Origin: Saprospiraceae bacterium
GTDB lineage: Bacteria; Bacteroidota; Bacteroidia; Chitinophagales; Saprospiraceae
NCBI GenBank assembly: GCA_020629965.1
Contig: JAHDCG010000016.1
Span: 1 to 64,000 of the forward strand
Direction: 5' to 3'
Length of the DNA: 64,000 nucleotides
The notes under the pieces are model-generated. The model had not been told where the DNA came from and made no database searches. It saw only the letters and a program-made list of their open reading frames with translations. Positions 1-13,300 of this stretch are shown here, in pieces (position 1 is the first letter of the stretch; each line of letters starts with the position of its first letter). The translations under genes and the position numbers were made by a program.

Positions 1-3000
1 TGCCCGTTTCACCGCATTCATCGGTGAAGTTTGCCGCGTCGTAGTTGCTGCTGAAGGTTACGCTGCCGCAATCATCGCTTGCAGTTGCGCCGCCGTTATT
101 AGATAACCAAGCGTCTAATGCTGCTTGTTGGTCGCCGTCGCATTCTACCCTTGCGTTTGCTGCTTCCGTGTCGAAAGTCGGTGCTTCGGTGTCAACGATG
201 ATGAAGGTTGCGGTCGTGCTTACAGAGTTTCCGCAGTCATCGCTGACCGTGAAGGTTACGCTTGCAAAACCGGTTGCGCCGCATTCGTCAGTCAGACTCG
301 TAAAGTCATTTTCCCAAGTCAAATCAGAGTCACAGGCATCGGTAGCGGTCGCGCCGCCGTTGCTTGCCAACCATGCTTCGAGTTCAGCTTCGTTGCCGCC
401 GCCGTCGCATTCTACCGTGAGGTCGCTTGCGCTCGCAACGATTTCGGGAGCGATGTCGTCTTCAATGGTAAAGGTCGCGGTAGTGCTGACTGCATTATCG
501 CAGTCATCCGTTGCGGTGAAGGTAACGGTAACGCTGCCCGCTTCGCCGCAGTCGGTGATGAAGTTATTTGCGTCATAATCGTTCGACCAATCAAGGTCAT
601 TGTCACACGCGTCGGTTGCTATTGCGCCGCCGTTACCGTTGAGCCAATTATTTAAGGCTTCGGTGTTGCCTGCGCCGTCACAAGGAACGGTCAGGTCATC
701 GGCTTCCGCCGTTAATGCGGGTGCGTTTTCGTCTTCGATGGTGAAGGTCGCGGTGGTGTTTACGGAATTTCCGCAGGCATCGCTTGCCGTGAAAACTACG
801 GTTACACTGCCCGTTGCGCCGCATTCGTCGGTGAAATTTGCTGCGTCGTAGTTGTTATCCCAAGTGATTTCGGTGCCGCTGCAAATGTCGCTTGCCGCCG
901 CGCCGCCTTGGTTGTTTAACCATGCGTTGAGGGCATCGGTATTGCCTGCGCCGTCACAATCGACGGTGAGGTCGCCGGCTTCGGTGTCGATGGTCGGTGC
1001 TTCGGTATCGACGATGATGAACAAGCCGGTAGTCGAGATGCTGTTGCCGCAGTCGTCGGTCGCGGTAAAAGTTACTACCGCGTTGCCCGTTGCGCCGCAT
1101 TCGTCGGAAAGGGTGCCGGAGTAATCGTTGCTCCACGTTAATTCCGCGTCGCAATCATCCGCAGCGGTTGCGCCGCCGTTGCTTTCCAACCAGGCTGCGA
1201 GTTCCGCTTCGTTCCCGCTGCCGTCGCACTCTACCGTGAGGTCGTTTGCTACGCCCGTGATTTCAGGATTGGTCGTATCGACAATGGTGAAAGTCGCTAC
1301 GGTATTGACGCTGTTGCCGCAATCGTCGCTCGCCGTGAAGGTGACTTCGACGCTGCCGGTGGTGCCGCAATCCAAGACGAAATTATTTTCGTCGTAATTG
1401 TTGGTAAATGTCACTTCGCTGCATGCATCGGTTGCCGCTGCACCTGCGTTGTCTGCCAACCATGCTGCCAAAGCCGCCTGTGCGTCGTCGTTGCATTCTG
1501 CGTTGGCGTTTTGCGCGCCGGTAGTGAAGACGGGTGCGGTATCATCGGTGACGGTGAAGGTCGCCGTGGTTTCCGCTGTATTGCCGCAGTCGTCGGTAGC
1601 GGTGAATGTTACGGTGACTGCGCCGGTTTCGCCGCATTCATCGGTGAAGTTTGCGGGCACATAGTCATTCGACCATTCGACCTCGCTACACAAATCGTTG
1701 GCTGCCGCGCCGGCATTGTTTGCCAACCAAGCATCGAGTTGTGCTTCTTGGTTGCCGTCACAAGCTACGGTTTCGTCTTGCGCCGCACTTTGGATATTCG
1801 GTGCGGTTTCGTCAATAATGGTGAAAGTCGCCGTGGTGCTTGCGCTGTTGCCGCAGTCGTCGGTCACGGTGAAGGTTATCGTTGCCGAACCCGTTGCGCC
1901 GCAATCATCGCTCAAGCCTACTTCGTCGAAGTTATTGGTCCAAGTGAAACCTTCGGTACAGTTGTCGGTGGCAATCGCGCCGCCGTTGCTGTTCAGCCAA
2001 TTTTCCAATTCGTTGCCGTTGGCGTCGGAGAAACAATCGACGGTTTGGTCAACCGCTTCCGTGCTAAACTCGGGCGCGCTGTTGTCTTCCAAAGTGAAAG
2101 TCGCCGTGGTACTTGCCGAGTTGCCGCAGTCATCAGTCGCAGTGAAAGTCACCGTCCAAGAACCGGTTAAACCGCAGTCCTGTACGAAGTTACCCGCGAG
2201 GTAGTCATTTTCCCAAGTGACGTTGTTGCCGCTGCATTGGTCGCTTGCGGTCGCGCCGCCGTTGTTCGCGAGCCAATCTTCGAGTTGTTGTACGTTGTTG
2301 TCAGAGTCACATTCTACGGTCATATCCTGCGCCTCGCCGTCAATGGTCGGCGGCGTGGTGTCGATAATGATGAAAGTCGCCGTGGTGCTTGCTGCATTAC
2401 CGCAGGCATCGGTGGCGGTAAAGGTGACGGACACAAAACCCGTTTCTCCGCATTCATCGCTGACGGGGTTGGTGTTGACATCATAGTTATTTGACCACAC
2501 AAAGTTGTCGTCGCATACATCGGTTGCGGTTGCGCCGCCGTTGTTTGCCAACCATTGATTAAGGTCGTCTTGATTACCCGAGCCATCGCATTCTACGGTA
2601 ATGTCGCTTGCTTCGACGGTGATTTCGGGTGCGTCATTGTCTTCAATGGTGAAGGTCGCGGTAGTATTTGCCGCATTTCCGCAGTCGTCGGTCGCCGTAA
2701 ATGTTACGGTAACGCTGCCGCTTGTACCGCAATCATCGCTGACGGGGTTGGTGTTTTCGTCGTAGTCATTTGACCAGGTCACTTCCGAACACAAATCATT
2801 TGCGCCCGCGCCGCCGTTGTCGTCCAACCATGCGTTGAGTGCATCCAAGTTGCCTTCGCCGTCACACTGTACGGTAAGGTCTTCGGCTTCGATGCCGATA
2901 CTCGGTGCGGTTTCGTCGATAATGGTGAAAGTTGCGGTGGTGCTTGTGGCATTGCCGCAGTTATCGGTCGCGGTGAAGGTCACGGTTACGCTGCCCGTTT

Positions 3001-4320
3001 CGCCGCACTCGTCGGTAAACGGATTGTTGACGGGGTCGTAATCGTTAGTCCAAGTGATTTCACCACACGCGTCGGTAGCTGTCGCCGAGCCGTTAAAATT
3101 CAGGAAGTTTTCAAACTGATTTTCGTTGCTCTCGGGGAAACAATCTACCGTGACATCCTGTGCCTCTGCCGTAATGGTCGGCGCAGTGGTGTCTTCAATG
3201 GTGAAAGTTGCCGCCGCCGTGGTGCTCAAACCACAGTCATCGGTTGCGGTGAAAATAACTTCAATAGAACCCGCCTGACCGCAATCGGTGGCGAAGTTGC
3301 CGAAGTTGTAATTATTCGTAATTTCAATATCGCTGCCGCTGCAAGAGTCGCTGAACTCCGCACCGCCGACATCCGCCAACCACTGGTTAATCAAATCCTG
3401 ATTGTTGGCAGGGTCACACTCAATGGTAATGTCCTGCGGCTCTACGTCAAAGACAGGCACGGAAGTATCGGTGATAGTGAAAGTTGCCGTAGTGCTGCTG
3501 CTGTTGTCGCAATCATCGGTCGCAGTAAAGGTAACGGTAGTGATTACCGTTGCGCCGCACTCCTCTTGGATGTTGACGATTTCGTTGCTCCAAGTCACGT
3601 CAGAACAAACGTCGCTTGCTTCCGCACCGCCGTTGTCTGCCAACCAATTTGCAAATTCCGCTTCGTTGCCGCCGCCGTCACACTCAACGGTGATGTCTTG
3701 CGCCTCGACGGTGATTTCGGGTGCGGTGGTGTCTTCAATGGTGAAGGTCGCCGTGGTACTGCTCGGGTTGCCGCAGTCATCAGTCGCGGTGAAAGTGACG
3801 GTCACGCTGCCCGTTGCGCCGCATTCGTCGCTGACGGGGTTGGTGTTTTCGTCAAAATCGTTACTCCAAGTTACCTCGCTGCAATCGTCGGAAGCTACGC
3901 CGCCGCCGTTGCTTGCCAACCAAGCGTTGAGGGCATCGGTATTACCGTTGCCGTCGCACTGTACGGTGAGGTCTTGTGCCTCGGTGTCAATGGTCGGTGC
4001 GATTTCATCGTTAATGGTGAAAGTCGCTGTGGTGCTTGTGGCGTTGCCGCATTCATCGGTTGCGGTGAAGGTAACGGTTACGCTGCCCGTGCCGCCGCAC
4101 TCGTCGCTCAGTTCCGCGCCGTCACCAAAGTTATTTGTCCAGACAAAGGCTGCATCACAGTTATCGGTCGCCGAAGCGTTACCGTTGTTATCGAGCCACG
4201 TTTGCAGAAGCGTTTGTGCGTCGTCGTTACAAGTCACGGTTTCGTCCTGTGCCTCTACGTCGATGACCGGTGCAGAAGTATCTTGTACGGTGATGACCTG
4301 TACGGCGGTGCTGACATTTT
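1..4320 (-). repeat. HYR-like domain array, about 16 units of about 270 bp
   Basis: Inside the giant adhesin the same coding block recurs roughly every 267-276 bp. Each unit ends with a T-V-T-F-T-A-T-D-D-C-G-N type strand, then a short TATFTI strand, an acidic DTxAP turn, an ECDG strand and a helix-like AWLANNGG segment, then a Trp-Asn-Asp strand. The cysteine pattern (one in ECD, one in DxCS, one in DECG, one in DDCGN) is nearly invariant and could form two disulfides per unit. Units differ by scattered substitutions, so this array is older or less homogenised than the 945-bp array. Confidence 0.85.
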
Positions 4321-7300
4321 GACAAATATCGGTTGCCGTCCACGTGCGGGTAATGGTGAAGGTGTAATCCTCGCAGGTTTCGGGGTCGCCCGATTGTGTG
4401 GTTACTTCCTCAAATTCTAATACTACACCCGGTTGGTCGCTTTCGTCGTCCACCATAACTACGGTGTAAAGCGCGGGCGGAGTCGGTACGGTTTCGTCGC
4501 ACTCAATGGTGATGTCAGCAGGTACGCCCGTGATGACCGGCGGAATGTTATCACACACAAAGTCGATGACTTCGATGTCGTGGTCGTCTTCGTCGCCGCC
4601 GTTGTTGTCGATTTCGTTATCGACCACGGTGTCGTTATCCGGGTCGGTATCGGGCGTAGAGTCGATGTCGTCGGCAGGTGCGCCGTTGGCATCGTTACCG
4701 CCCGTGATTTCGGTGAAGTTTTCGTAAATACCCGCTTCGGCATCGGCTTCTACCTGCAAAATCAGGTTCAAAGGCGTGCTGCCGCCGGGTGCAATTGCGC
4801 TGTTAATGGTATTGGTCAAATTACCGTCCGCCGTCGCGCTCCAACCGTTGCCGTCGTTGGGCGACAAGATGAAGTTTTCGGGCAAATAATCAATCACGTC
4901 GATGCCGTTTGCGGCTACCGTACCTTGGTTGAATACGGTAATCAAGAACTGCACATCTTCGCCCGCACGAATGGTGTCGGGTGCGTTGATGATTTCTTTG
5001 CGGATGGCTAAATCGTAGGTTTCTACGGTGAAAATGTCCTCGTCGGAGTCGTCTTCATCGTTGTTACCGTTGTCGATTTCGTTATCGGTGACGGGACCGT
5101 CGTTGTCGGGGTCGTTGTCGGCATCGGAGTCGATATCGTCGGCGTCTTCGCCAAATTCATCGGCATCGTCGCTGATTTCTACGAAGTTGCGGAGGTCGCC
5201 TGTTACACCTTCGTTTACACGGAAGGTAATGGTCAGGAACTCATCCTGACCGGGACCAACGGTTAATAAAGTATTGTAAACCGCTTGGTTGCCGTTGGCT
5301 GTCCACGCCGGATCTTCCAAGGTTAAACCGGTCGGGATGTAATCCGTGATTTCAATTTCGGAAGCCGCTACGGTACCTTGGTTGAAAACGCGCAGGTCGA
5401 AAGTGACCAAACGGTTTTGTAAAATCGGCTGCTGCGTAGAACCGCTGAGGGTTTTACGAATTGCCAAATCCAAAGTCTCTACGACGATGTCTTCCGGATC
5501 GGAGTCGTCTTCGTCGCCGCCTTGCTTACCGTTTTCTTCGGTTTCGTTGTCCGCGTCAGAGTTAACAACCGCTTGGTCGTTAGTCAAATCGGTGTCGGGT
5601 GTCGAGTCAAAATCCTCGGCAATAACACCAAATTCATCGGAAGCGGAAGAAATCTCCGCATTATTAGTCACCTGACCGGATACGCCGTCGTTGACCGTGA
5701 AAGTAATCGGCACGGTTACGTTGCTGTTGGCAGCGAGGTTGAACGGATTGTTCAAAGTCGCGATACCGGTAGTTGCGTTGTACGTCCAATCCGGGTCGTT
5801 CAAAGTGAACTCAGCCGGCACGTAATCCGCGAGGGCAATGTTGGTCGCATCGACCGTGCCCTGATTGGCTATTACGAGGTTGAAAGTGACGTCGCGGTTT
5901 TGCAAAATCGGCGATTGATTGGCGTTGAAGTCAAACAATTTAATCAAAGCCAAGTCAAAACGCTCGACGACAATCACTTCGATGTCGTGATCGTCTTCGT
6001 CGCCGTCGGTGTTGTCGAGTACGTTATCGACGACGGTGTCGTTGTCGTTGTTTTGGTCGGGCGTCGAGTCGATATCATCGGCAGGTACGCCGAATTCATC
6101 GTCAGCCTGACTGATTTCCGCGTAGTTTTCTAAACCGCCTTCGACAAAAGCATCGACGGTAAAGCTGATTTGGACGGTTTCATTTGCGCCCGGTTGTAAT
6201 GATAATTCGTTGTTAAACACCGCATTTGCGCCGTTCATCGTCCAACCGTTGTTAGCTACGAGCGTCAAGCCCGCAGGTACGTAGTCGATCAGTTCGATGC
6301 CGCTCGCGAAGACCGTGCCTTGGTTTTCGACGTAGATGTCGAAAATGACGGTACGACCCGCGATAATCGGCTGTTGGGTGTTGGTATTCAGCGTTTTACG
6401 CAGTGCCAAATCGTAAGTTTGAACGGTAACAATTGCAGGGTCGGCATCGTCTTCGTCGCCGCCTTGCTTACCGTTTTCTTCGGTCTCGTCGTCGCTTGCG
6501 CCGCCGGGTACGCCGCCGTTGTCGTTGGTTACGTCGGTGTCGGGTGTAGAGTCAAAGTCGATGACGTCCGCACCGAATTCGTCTTTAGCATCGCTGATTT
6601 CCGCACGGTTGACGAGGTCACCCGTTACGCCGCTATCGACGCGGAAAGTAATCGGCACGACGGTATTCATGCTTGCGTTGAGATTGAACGGGGTGTTCAA
6701 AGTCGCTACCGTGCCGTTTCCGTTTGCCGTCCAATCGCTGTCTTCCAAAGTCAAACCTTCGGGGATGTAATCCGTGAGGACAACGTTGGTCGCGTCGATG
6801 GTACCTTGGTTGGCAACGGTGATTTCAAAAGTCACCAAACGGTTTTGCAGGACAGGATTTTCGCTCAAGACATTGTTGAAAGTCTTGATTAAAGCGAGGT
6901 CAAAACGCTCGACAACGATAATTTCTACGTCGTGGTCGTCTTCGTCGCCGCCCGTGTTGTCGAGGACGTCATTAACTACGGTATCGTTGCCGTTGTCTTG
7001 GTCGTCGGTCGAGTCGATGTCATCGGCAGGTACGCCGAATTCGTCGTCCGCGCCGCTGATTTCCGCGAAGTTTTGCAAGCTGCCTTCGATAAATTCATCG
7101 ACGGTGAAGCTGATTTGTACGGTTTGATTTTCGCCGGGCTGCAAAGACAGTTCAGTGTCATATTCGGCGAGACCGCCGTTCATTGTCCAACCATTATTCG
7201 GTACGAGGGTCAAGCCCGCAGGTACGTAATCGGTCAGCTCAATGCCGCTCGCGAAGACCGTGCCTTGGTTTTCGACGTAGATGTCGAAAATGACGGTACG

Positions 7301-10300
7301 ACCCGTGACGATTGGTTGTTGGGTGTTGCTGTTTAAAGTTTTGCGTAATGCCAAATCGAAAGTTTGGACGGTAACAATCGCAGGGTCAGCGTCATCTTCG
7401 TCGCCGCCTTGCTTACCGTTTTCTTCGGTTTCGTCATCGCTTGCGCCGCCGGGTACACCGCCGTTGTCGTTGCCGACGTTGGCATCGGGAGTCGAGTCAA
7501 AGTCGATGACGTCCGCACCGAATTCGTCTTTGGCATCGCTGATTTCCGCACGGTTCACGAGGTCACCCGTTACGCCCGCGTTGACACGGAAGGTAATCGG
7601 AATGGTCGTGTTCATGGTGCTGTTCAAATTGAACGGTGTGTTCAAAGTCGCTACCGTACCCGCTGCGTTGGCTGTCCAATCGCTGTCTTCCAAAGTCAAA
7701 CCTTCGGGGATGTAATCGGTCAGGACAACGTTGGTCGCGTCGATGGTGCCTTGATTGGCTACGGTAATTTCAAAAGTCACCAAGCGGTTTTGCAGGACAG
7801 GATTTTCGCTTAAAACATTGTTGAAAGTCTTGATTAAAGCCAAGTCAAAACGCTCAACCACGATGATTTCAATATCGGAATCGTCTTCGTCGCCGCCCGT
7901 ATTATCGGTGACGCCGTCCACGATGGTGTCGTTGCTGTCATCTTGATCATCGGTCGAGTCGATGTCATCGGCAGGTACGCCGAATTCGTCGTCTGCGCCG
8001 CTGATTTCGGCGAAGTTTTGCAGGCTGCCCTCGATAAATTCATCGACGGTAAAGCTGATTTGTACGGTTTGGTCGTCACCGGGCTGCAAAGACAATTCGG
8101 TGTCGTATTCGGCGAGGTCGCCGTTCATAGTCCAACCGTTGCCGGGTACGAGGGTCAAGCCCGCAGGCACATAATCGGTCAGTTCAATGCCGCTCGCCAA
8201 AACCGTACCTTGGTTGATAACCTGAATGTCAAAAATGACGGTACGACCCGTGACAATCGGCTGTTGGGTATTGCTGTTCAGCGTTTTCAACAAAGCCAAA
8301 TCAAAAGTTTGGACAGTGACAATCGCAGGGTCAGCGTCATCTTCGTCGCCGCCTTGCTTACCGTTTTCTTCGGTTTCGTCATCGCTTGCACCGCCGGGTA
8401 CGCCGCCGTTGTCGTTGGCTGCGTCGGTATCGGGTGTCGAGTCAAAGTCAATGACGTCTGCGCCGAATTCGTCTTTGGCATCAGAAATCTCTGCGCGGTT
8501 GACTAAGTCGCCCGTTACACCGCTGTTGACACGGAAGGTAATCGGCACGACGTTATTCATGCTTGCGTTGAGGTCGAACGGTGTGTTCAAAGTCGCCACC
8601 GTACCCGCTGCGTTTGCCGTCCAATCACTGTCTTCCAAAGTCAAACCTGCGGGGATGTAATCGGTCAGGACAACGTTTGTCGCGTCGATTGTGCCTTGAT
8701 TGGCTACGGTAATTTCAAAAGTCACCAAGCGATTTTGTAAGACAGGATTTTCGCTCAAAACATTGTTGAAAGTCTTGATTAAAGCGAGGTCAAAACGCTC
8801 AACCACAATGATTTCAATATCGGAGTCGTCTTCGTCGCCGCCCGTATTATCGGTCACGCCGTCAACAATCGTGTCGTTGCTGTCGTCTTGGTCATCGGTC
8901 GAGTCGATGTCGTCGGCAGGTACACCGAATTCATCGTCCGCGCCGCTGATTTCCGCGAAGTTTTGGATGCTGCCTTCGATAAATTCATCGACGGTAAAGC
9001 TGATTTGTACGGTTTGGTCTTCACCGGGCTGCAAAGACAGCTCGGTGTTGTATTCGGCGAGGTCGCCGCTCATGGTCCAACCATTGCCGGGTACGAGGGT
9101 CAAGCCCGCCGGTACGTAATCGGTCAGTTCGATGCCGGTGGCAAAAACGTTGCCTTGGTTGATAACCTGAATGTCGAAAATGACGGTACGACCCGTGACA
9201 ATCGGCTGTTGGGTGTTGCTGTTCAGCGTTTTCAACAAAGCCAAATCGAAAGTTTGGACGGTCACAATCGCAGGGTCAGCGTCGTCTTCGTCGCCGCCTT
9301 GCTTACCGTTCTCTTCGGTTTCGTCGTCGGTTGCGCCGCCGGGTTCGCCGCCGTTATCATTGGCTACGTCCATGTCGGGCGTCGAGTCAAAGTCAATGAC
9401 GTCTGCGCCGAATTGGTCTTTAGCATCTTTGATTTCCGCACGGTTGACGAGGTCACCCGTCACGCCGCTGTTGACGCGGAAGGTAATCGGAATGACGGTA
9501 TTACCCGGTGCCGGTAAGTCAAAGGTATTGTTCAAAGTCGCCATGGTACCCGCCGCGTTGGCAGTCCAATCGCTGTCTTCGAGGGTCAAACCTGCGGGAA
9601 TGTAGTCTACCAATTCAATCGCCGTAGCGGGAATTGTACCTTGGTTGGCAACGGTAATTTCAAAAGTCACCAAACGGTTTTGCAGGACAGGATTTTCACT
9701 TAAAACGCTGTTGAAGGTTTTAATCAAAGCCAAGTCAAAACGCTCGACGACGATGATTTCGATATCGTGGTCGTCTTCGTCGCCGTCCGTGCCGTCGAGT
9801 ACATCATTGACTACGGTGTCGTTTCCGTTGTTTTGGTCGTCGGTCGAGTCGATGTCGTCGGCAGGTACACCGAATTCGTCGTCCGCGCCGCTGATTTCGG
9901 CGAAGTTTTGCAGGCTGCCTTCGACAAATTCATCAACGGTGAAAGTGATTTGGACGGTTTGGTTGTCGCCCGGTTGTAATGATAATTCCGTGTCGTATTC
10001 GGCGACCGCGCCGTTCATAGTCCAACCGTTGTTCGGTACGAGAGTCAAACCCGCCGGTACGTAATCGGTCAGTTCTATGCCGGTGGCAAAAACGTTGCCT
10101 TGGTTTTCGACGTAGATGTCAAAAATGACGGTACGACCCGTGACGATCGGCTGCTGCGTATTGCTGTTCAAAGTTTTGCGCAAAGCCAAATCGAAAGTTT
10201 GGACGGTCACAATCGCAGGATCGGCATCGTCTTCGTCGCCGCCTTGCTTACCGTTTTCTTCGGTTTCGTCGTCGCTCGCGCCGCCGGGTTCGCCGCCGTT

Positions 10301-13300
10301 GTCGTTGGCTACGTCCATATCGGGCGTCGAGTCAAAATCGATGACATCCGCACCGAATTCATCTTTGGCGTCTTTGATTTCCGCACGGTTTACGAGGTCG
10401 CCGGTCACACCCGCATCGACGCGGAAGGTAATCGGGATGACGGTGTTTTGTCCGTTGTTCAAGCTAAAAGGCGCGTTGAGTGTCGCCATAGTACCCGCTG
10501 CGTTGGCAGTCCAATCGCTGTCTTCCAAGGTCAAACCTGCGGGGATGTAATCCACCAATTCGACTTGCGTAGCGGGGATTGTGCCTTGGTTGGCGACCAT
10601 AATTTCAAAGGTTACCAAACGGTTTTGCAATACGGGATTTTGACTCAAAACATTGTTGAAAGTCTTGATAATCGCGAGGTCAAAACGCTCGACGAGGATG
10701 ATTTCCAAATCAGAGTCGTCTTCGTCGCCGTCCGTGCCGTCGAGTACGCCGTCCACTACGGTATCGTTGCCGTCATTTTGGTCGGGCGTCGAGTCGATGT
10801 CGTCGGCAGGGTTGCCGCTTTCGTCGTCGGCTTGGCTGATTTCCGCAAAGTTTTGGATGCTGCCTTCGGTAAATTCATCAACCGTGAAGGTAATTTGTAC
10901 GGTTTGGTTTTCGCCGACACCGAGAGATAATTCAGTATTAAAGACCGCCAAACCGCCGCTGACACTCCAACCGTTGCCGGGTACGAGAGTCAGACCCGCA
11001 GGAATGTTATCGGTCAATTCGATGCCCGAAGCGGGTACGGTACCTTGGTTTTCAACGTAGATGTCAAAAATGACCGTGCGACCGGTGACGATAGGCTGTT
11101 GCGTATTGCTGTTCAGTGTTTTCAACAAAGCCAAATCGAAGGTTTCGACGGTGACTATGGCAGGGTCGGCATCGTCTTCGTCGCCGCCTTGCTTACCGTT
11201 TTCTTCGGTCTCGTCGTCGCTTGCACCGCCGGGAACGCCGCCGTTGTCGTTGTCGGGGTTCATGTCGGGCGTCGAGTCAAAATCGATGACGGTCACGCCG
11301 TTGGGGTCGGTTGCGTTTTTAATTTCCGCGCGGTTGACGAGGTCGCCCGTTACGCCCGCATTGACGCGGAAGGTAATCGGTACGACGTTATTTTGCCCGA
11401 CACCGAGGGTGAACGGGTTGTTGAGGGTCGCCATAGTACCCGCTGCATTTGCCGTCCAATCGCTGTCTTCCAAAGTCAAACCTGCGGGGATATAATCGAC
11501 AAGTTCGACGTTGGTCGCGCCGATTGTACCTTGGTTGGCAACGGTGATTTCAAAAGTAATTAAGCGGTTTTGCAGGACGGGATTTTCACTCAAATTTGAG
11601 TTAAAAGTCTTGATAATTGCCAAGTCAAAACGCTCGACGAGAATGGTCTCGATGTCGTGGTCGTCTTCGTCGCCGCCCGTGTTGTCGGTTACGCCGTCCA
11701 CTACGGTGTCGTTGCCGTTGTTTTGGTCGTCGGTCGAGTCGATGTCATCGGCGGGCACGCCGAATTCATCGTCTGCGCCGCTGATTTCCGCAAAGTTTTG
11801 GATGCTGCCTTCGACAAATTCATCAACGGTGAAGCTGATTTGTACGGTTTGATTTTCGCCGGGCTGTAAAGATAATTCGGTGTCGTAAACCGCGACAGCG
11901 CCGTTCATGCTCCAACCGTTGTTGGGTACGAGGGTCAAGCCTGCGGGTACGTAATCAGTCAGTTCAATGCCGGTAGCAAAAACGTTGCCTTGGTTAATGA
12001 CATTGATGTCGAAAATTACGGTGCGACCGGTCACAATCGGCATGATTGTACCCGAGTTGACGGATTTGGTCAAAGCTAAATCGAAAGTACGCACATTGAC
12101 CAACGCGGGGTCGGCGTCATCTTCGTCACCGCCTTGCTTACCGTTTTCTTCGGTTTCGTTGTCGGTCGGTGTGCCTACCTGACCGCCGTTGTCGTTGTTC
12201 GGATTGGTATCGGGTGTCGAGTCAAAATCTTCGATAGCGTCGCCGTTTTCGTCTTTGGCGTCACTGATTTCTGCGCGGTTAATTAAGTCGCCGGTCACGC
12301 CGCTGTTGACGCGGAAGGTAATCGGCACGGTGTTGTTCATGTTGGCGTTGAGGTTGAACGGAGTGTTCAAAGTCGCTACCGTACCCGCTGCATTTGCCGT
12401 CCAAGCGGGGTCTTCGAGGGTCAGGCCTGCGGGGATGTAATCGACGAGGCGCACCTGCGTCGCATCGACCGTACCTTGGTTGGCGACCATGATTTCAAAG
12501 GTTACCAAACGGTTTTGCAGGACAGGATTTTGGCTTAAAACGCTGTTGAAAGTTTTGATAATCGCCAAGTCAAAGCGATCGACCAAAACAGGTTCTACGT
12601 CGGCGTCATCTTCGTCGCCGCCGCCGTTATTGATTTCGTTATCAACCAAAGTATCGTTGCCTTGGTTCATATCGGGCGTCGAGTCCACATCGGGTACTTG
12701 GTCGCCGTTGTTGTCGCGAGCCGCTTTGATTTCGGCAAAGTTTAAGATTTCACCTTCGACAAAATCATTGACTTGGAAGCGGATTTGTACGGTTTGGTTG
12801 CCGCCGGCGTTGATACTCAAAGGGTTATTCAAAGTTGCCATGCCACCGTTGGCAGTCCAAGCGTTGTCTGCCAAAGTGAAGCCCGCAGGAATGTAATCTA
12901 CGATTTCGATTCCTTGTGCATTGACCGTACCTTGATTGAAAACCTGAATGTTGAAAGTCACAAAACGACCTGCCACGAGCGGGCTGTCGGTTTGGTTGTT
13001 GTTGACGGTTTTGCGCAGCGCGAGGTCAAAAACTTCGACCTGCAAAGGCTCGCGGTCGGCATCGTCTTCGTCGCCGCCGTTGTTGTTGATTTCGTTATCG
13101 ACTTCGTTGCCGTCGTTGCCGGGATTGCCGTCGGGTGTAGAGTCGATGTCCACGTTAGTAAAGCCTGCGGGTGCGTTTGCGCCTGTGATTTCGGCGCGGT
13201 TAATGATTTCGCCCTGAAAGTCTTGTGTGACTAAGAAGGTAATGTCAACGAAAGCAGATTGGTTGGGCTGAATGGTGCCGGGCAGTTGAATACTCGCCTG

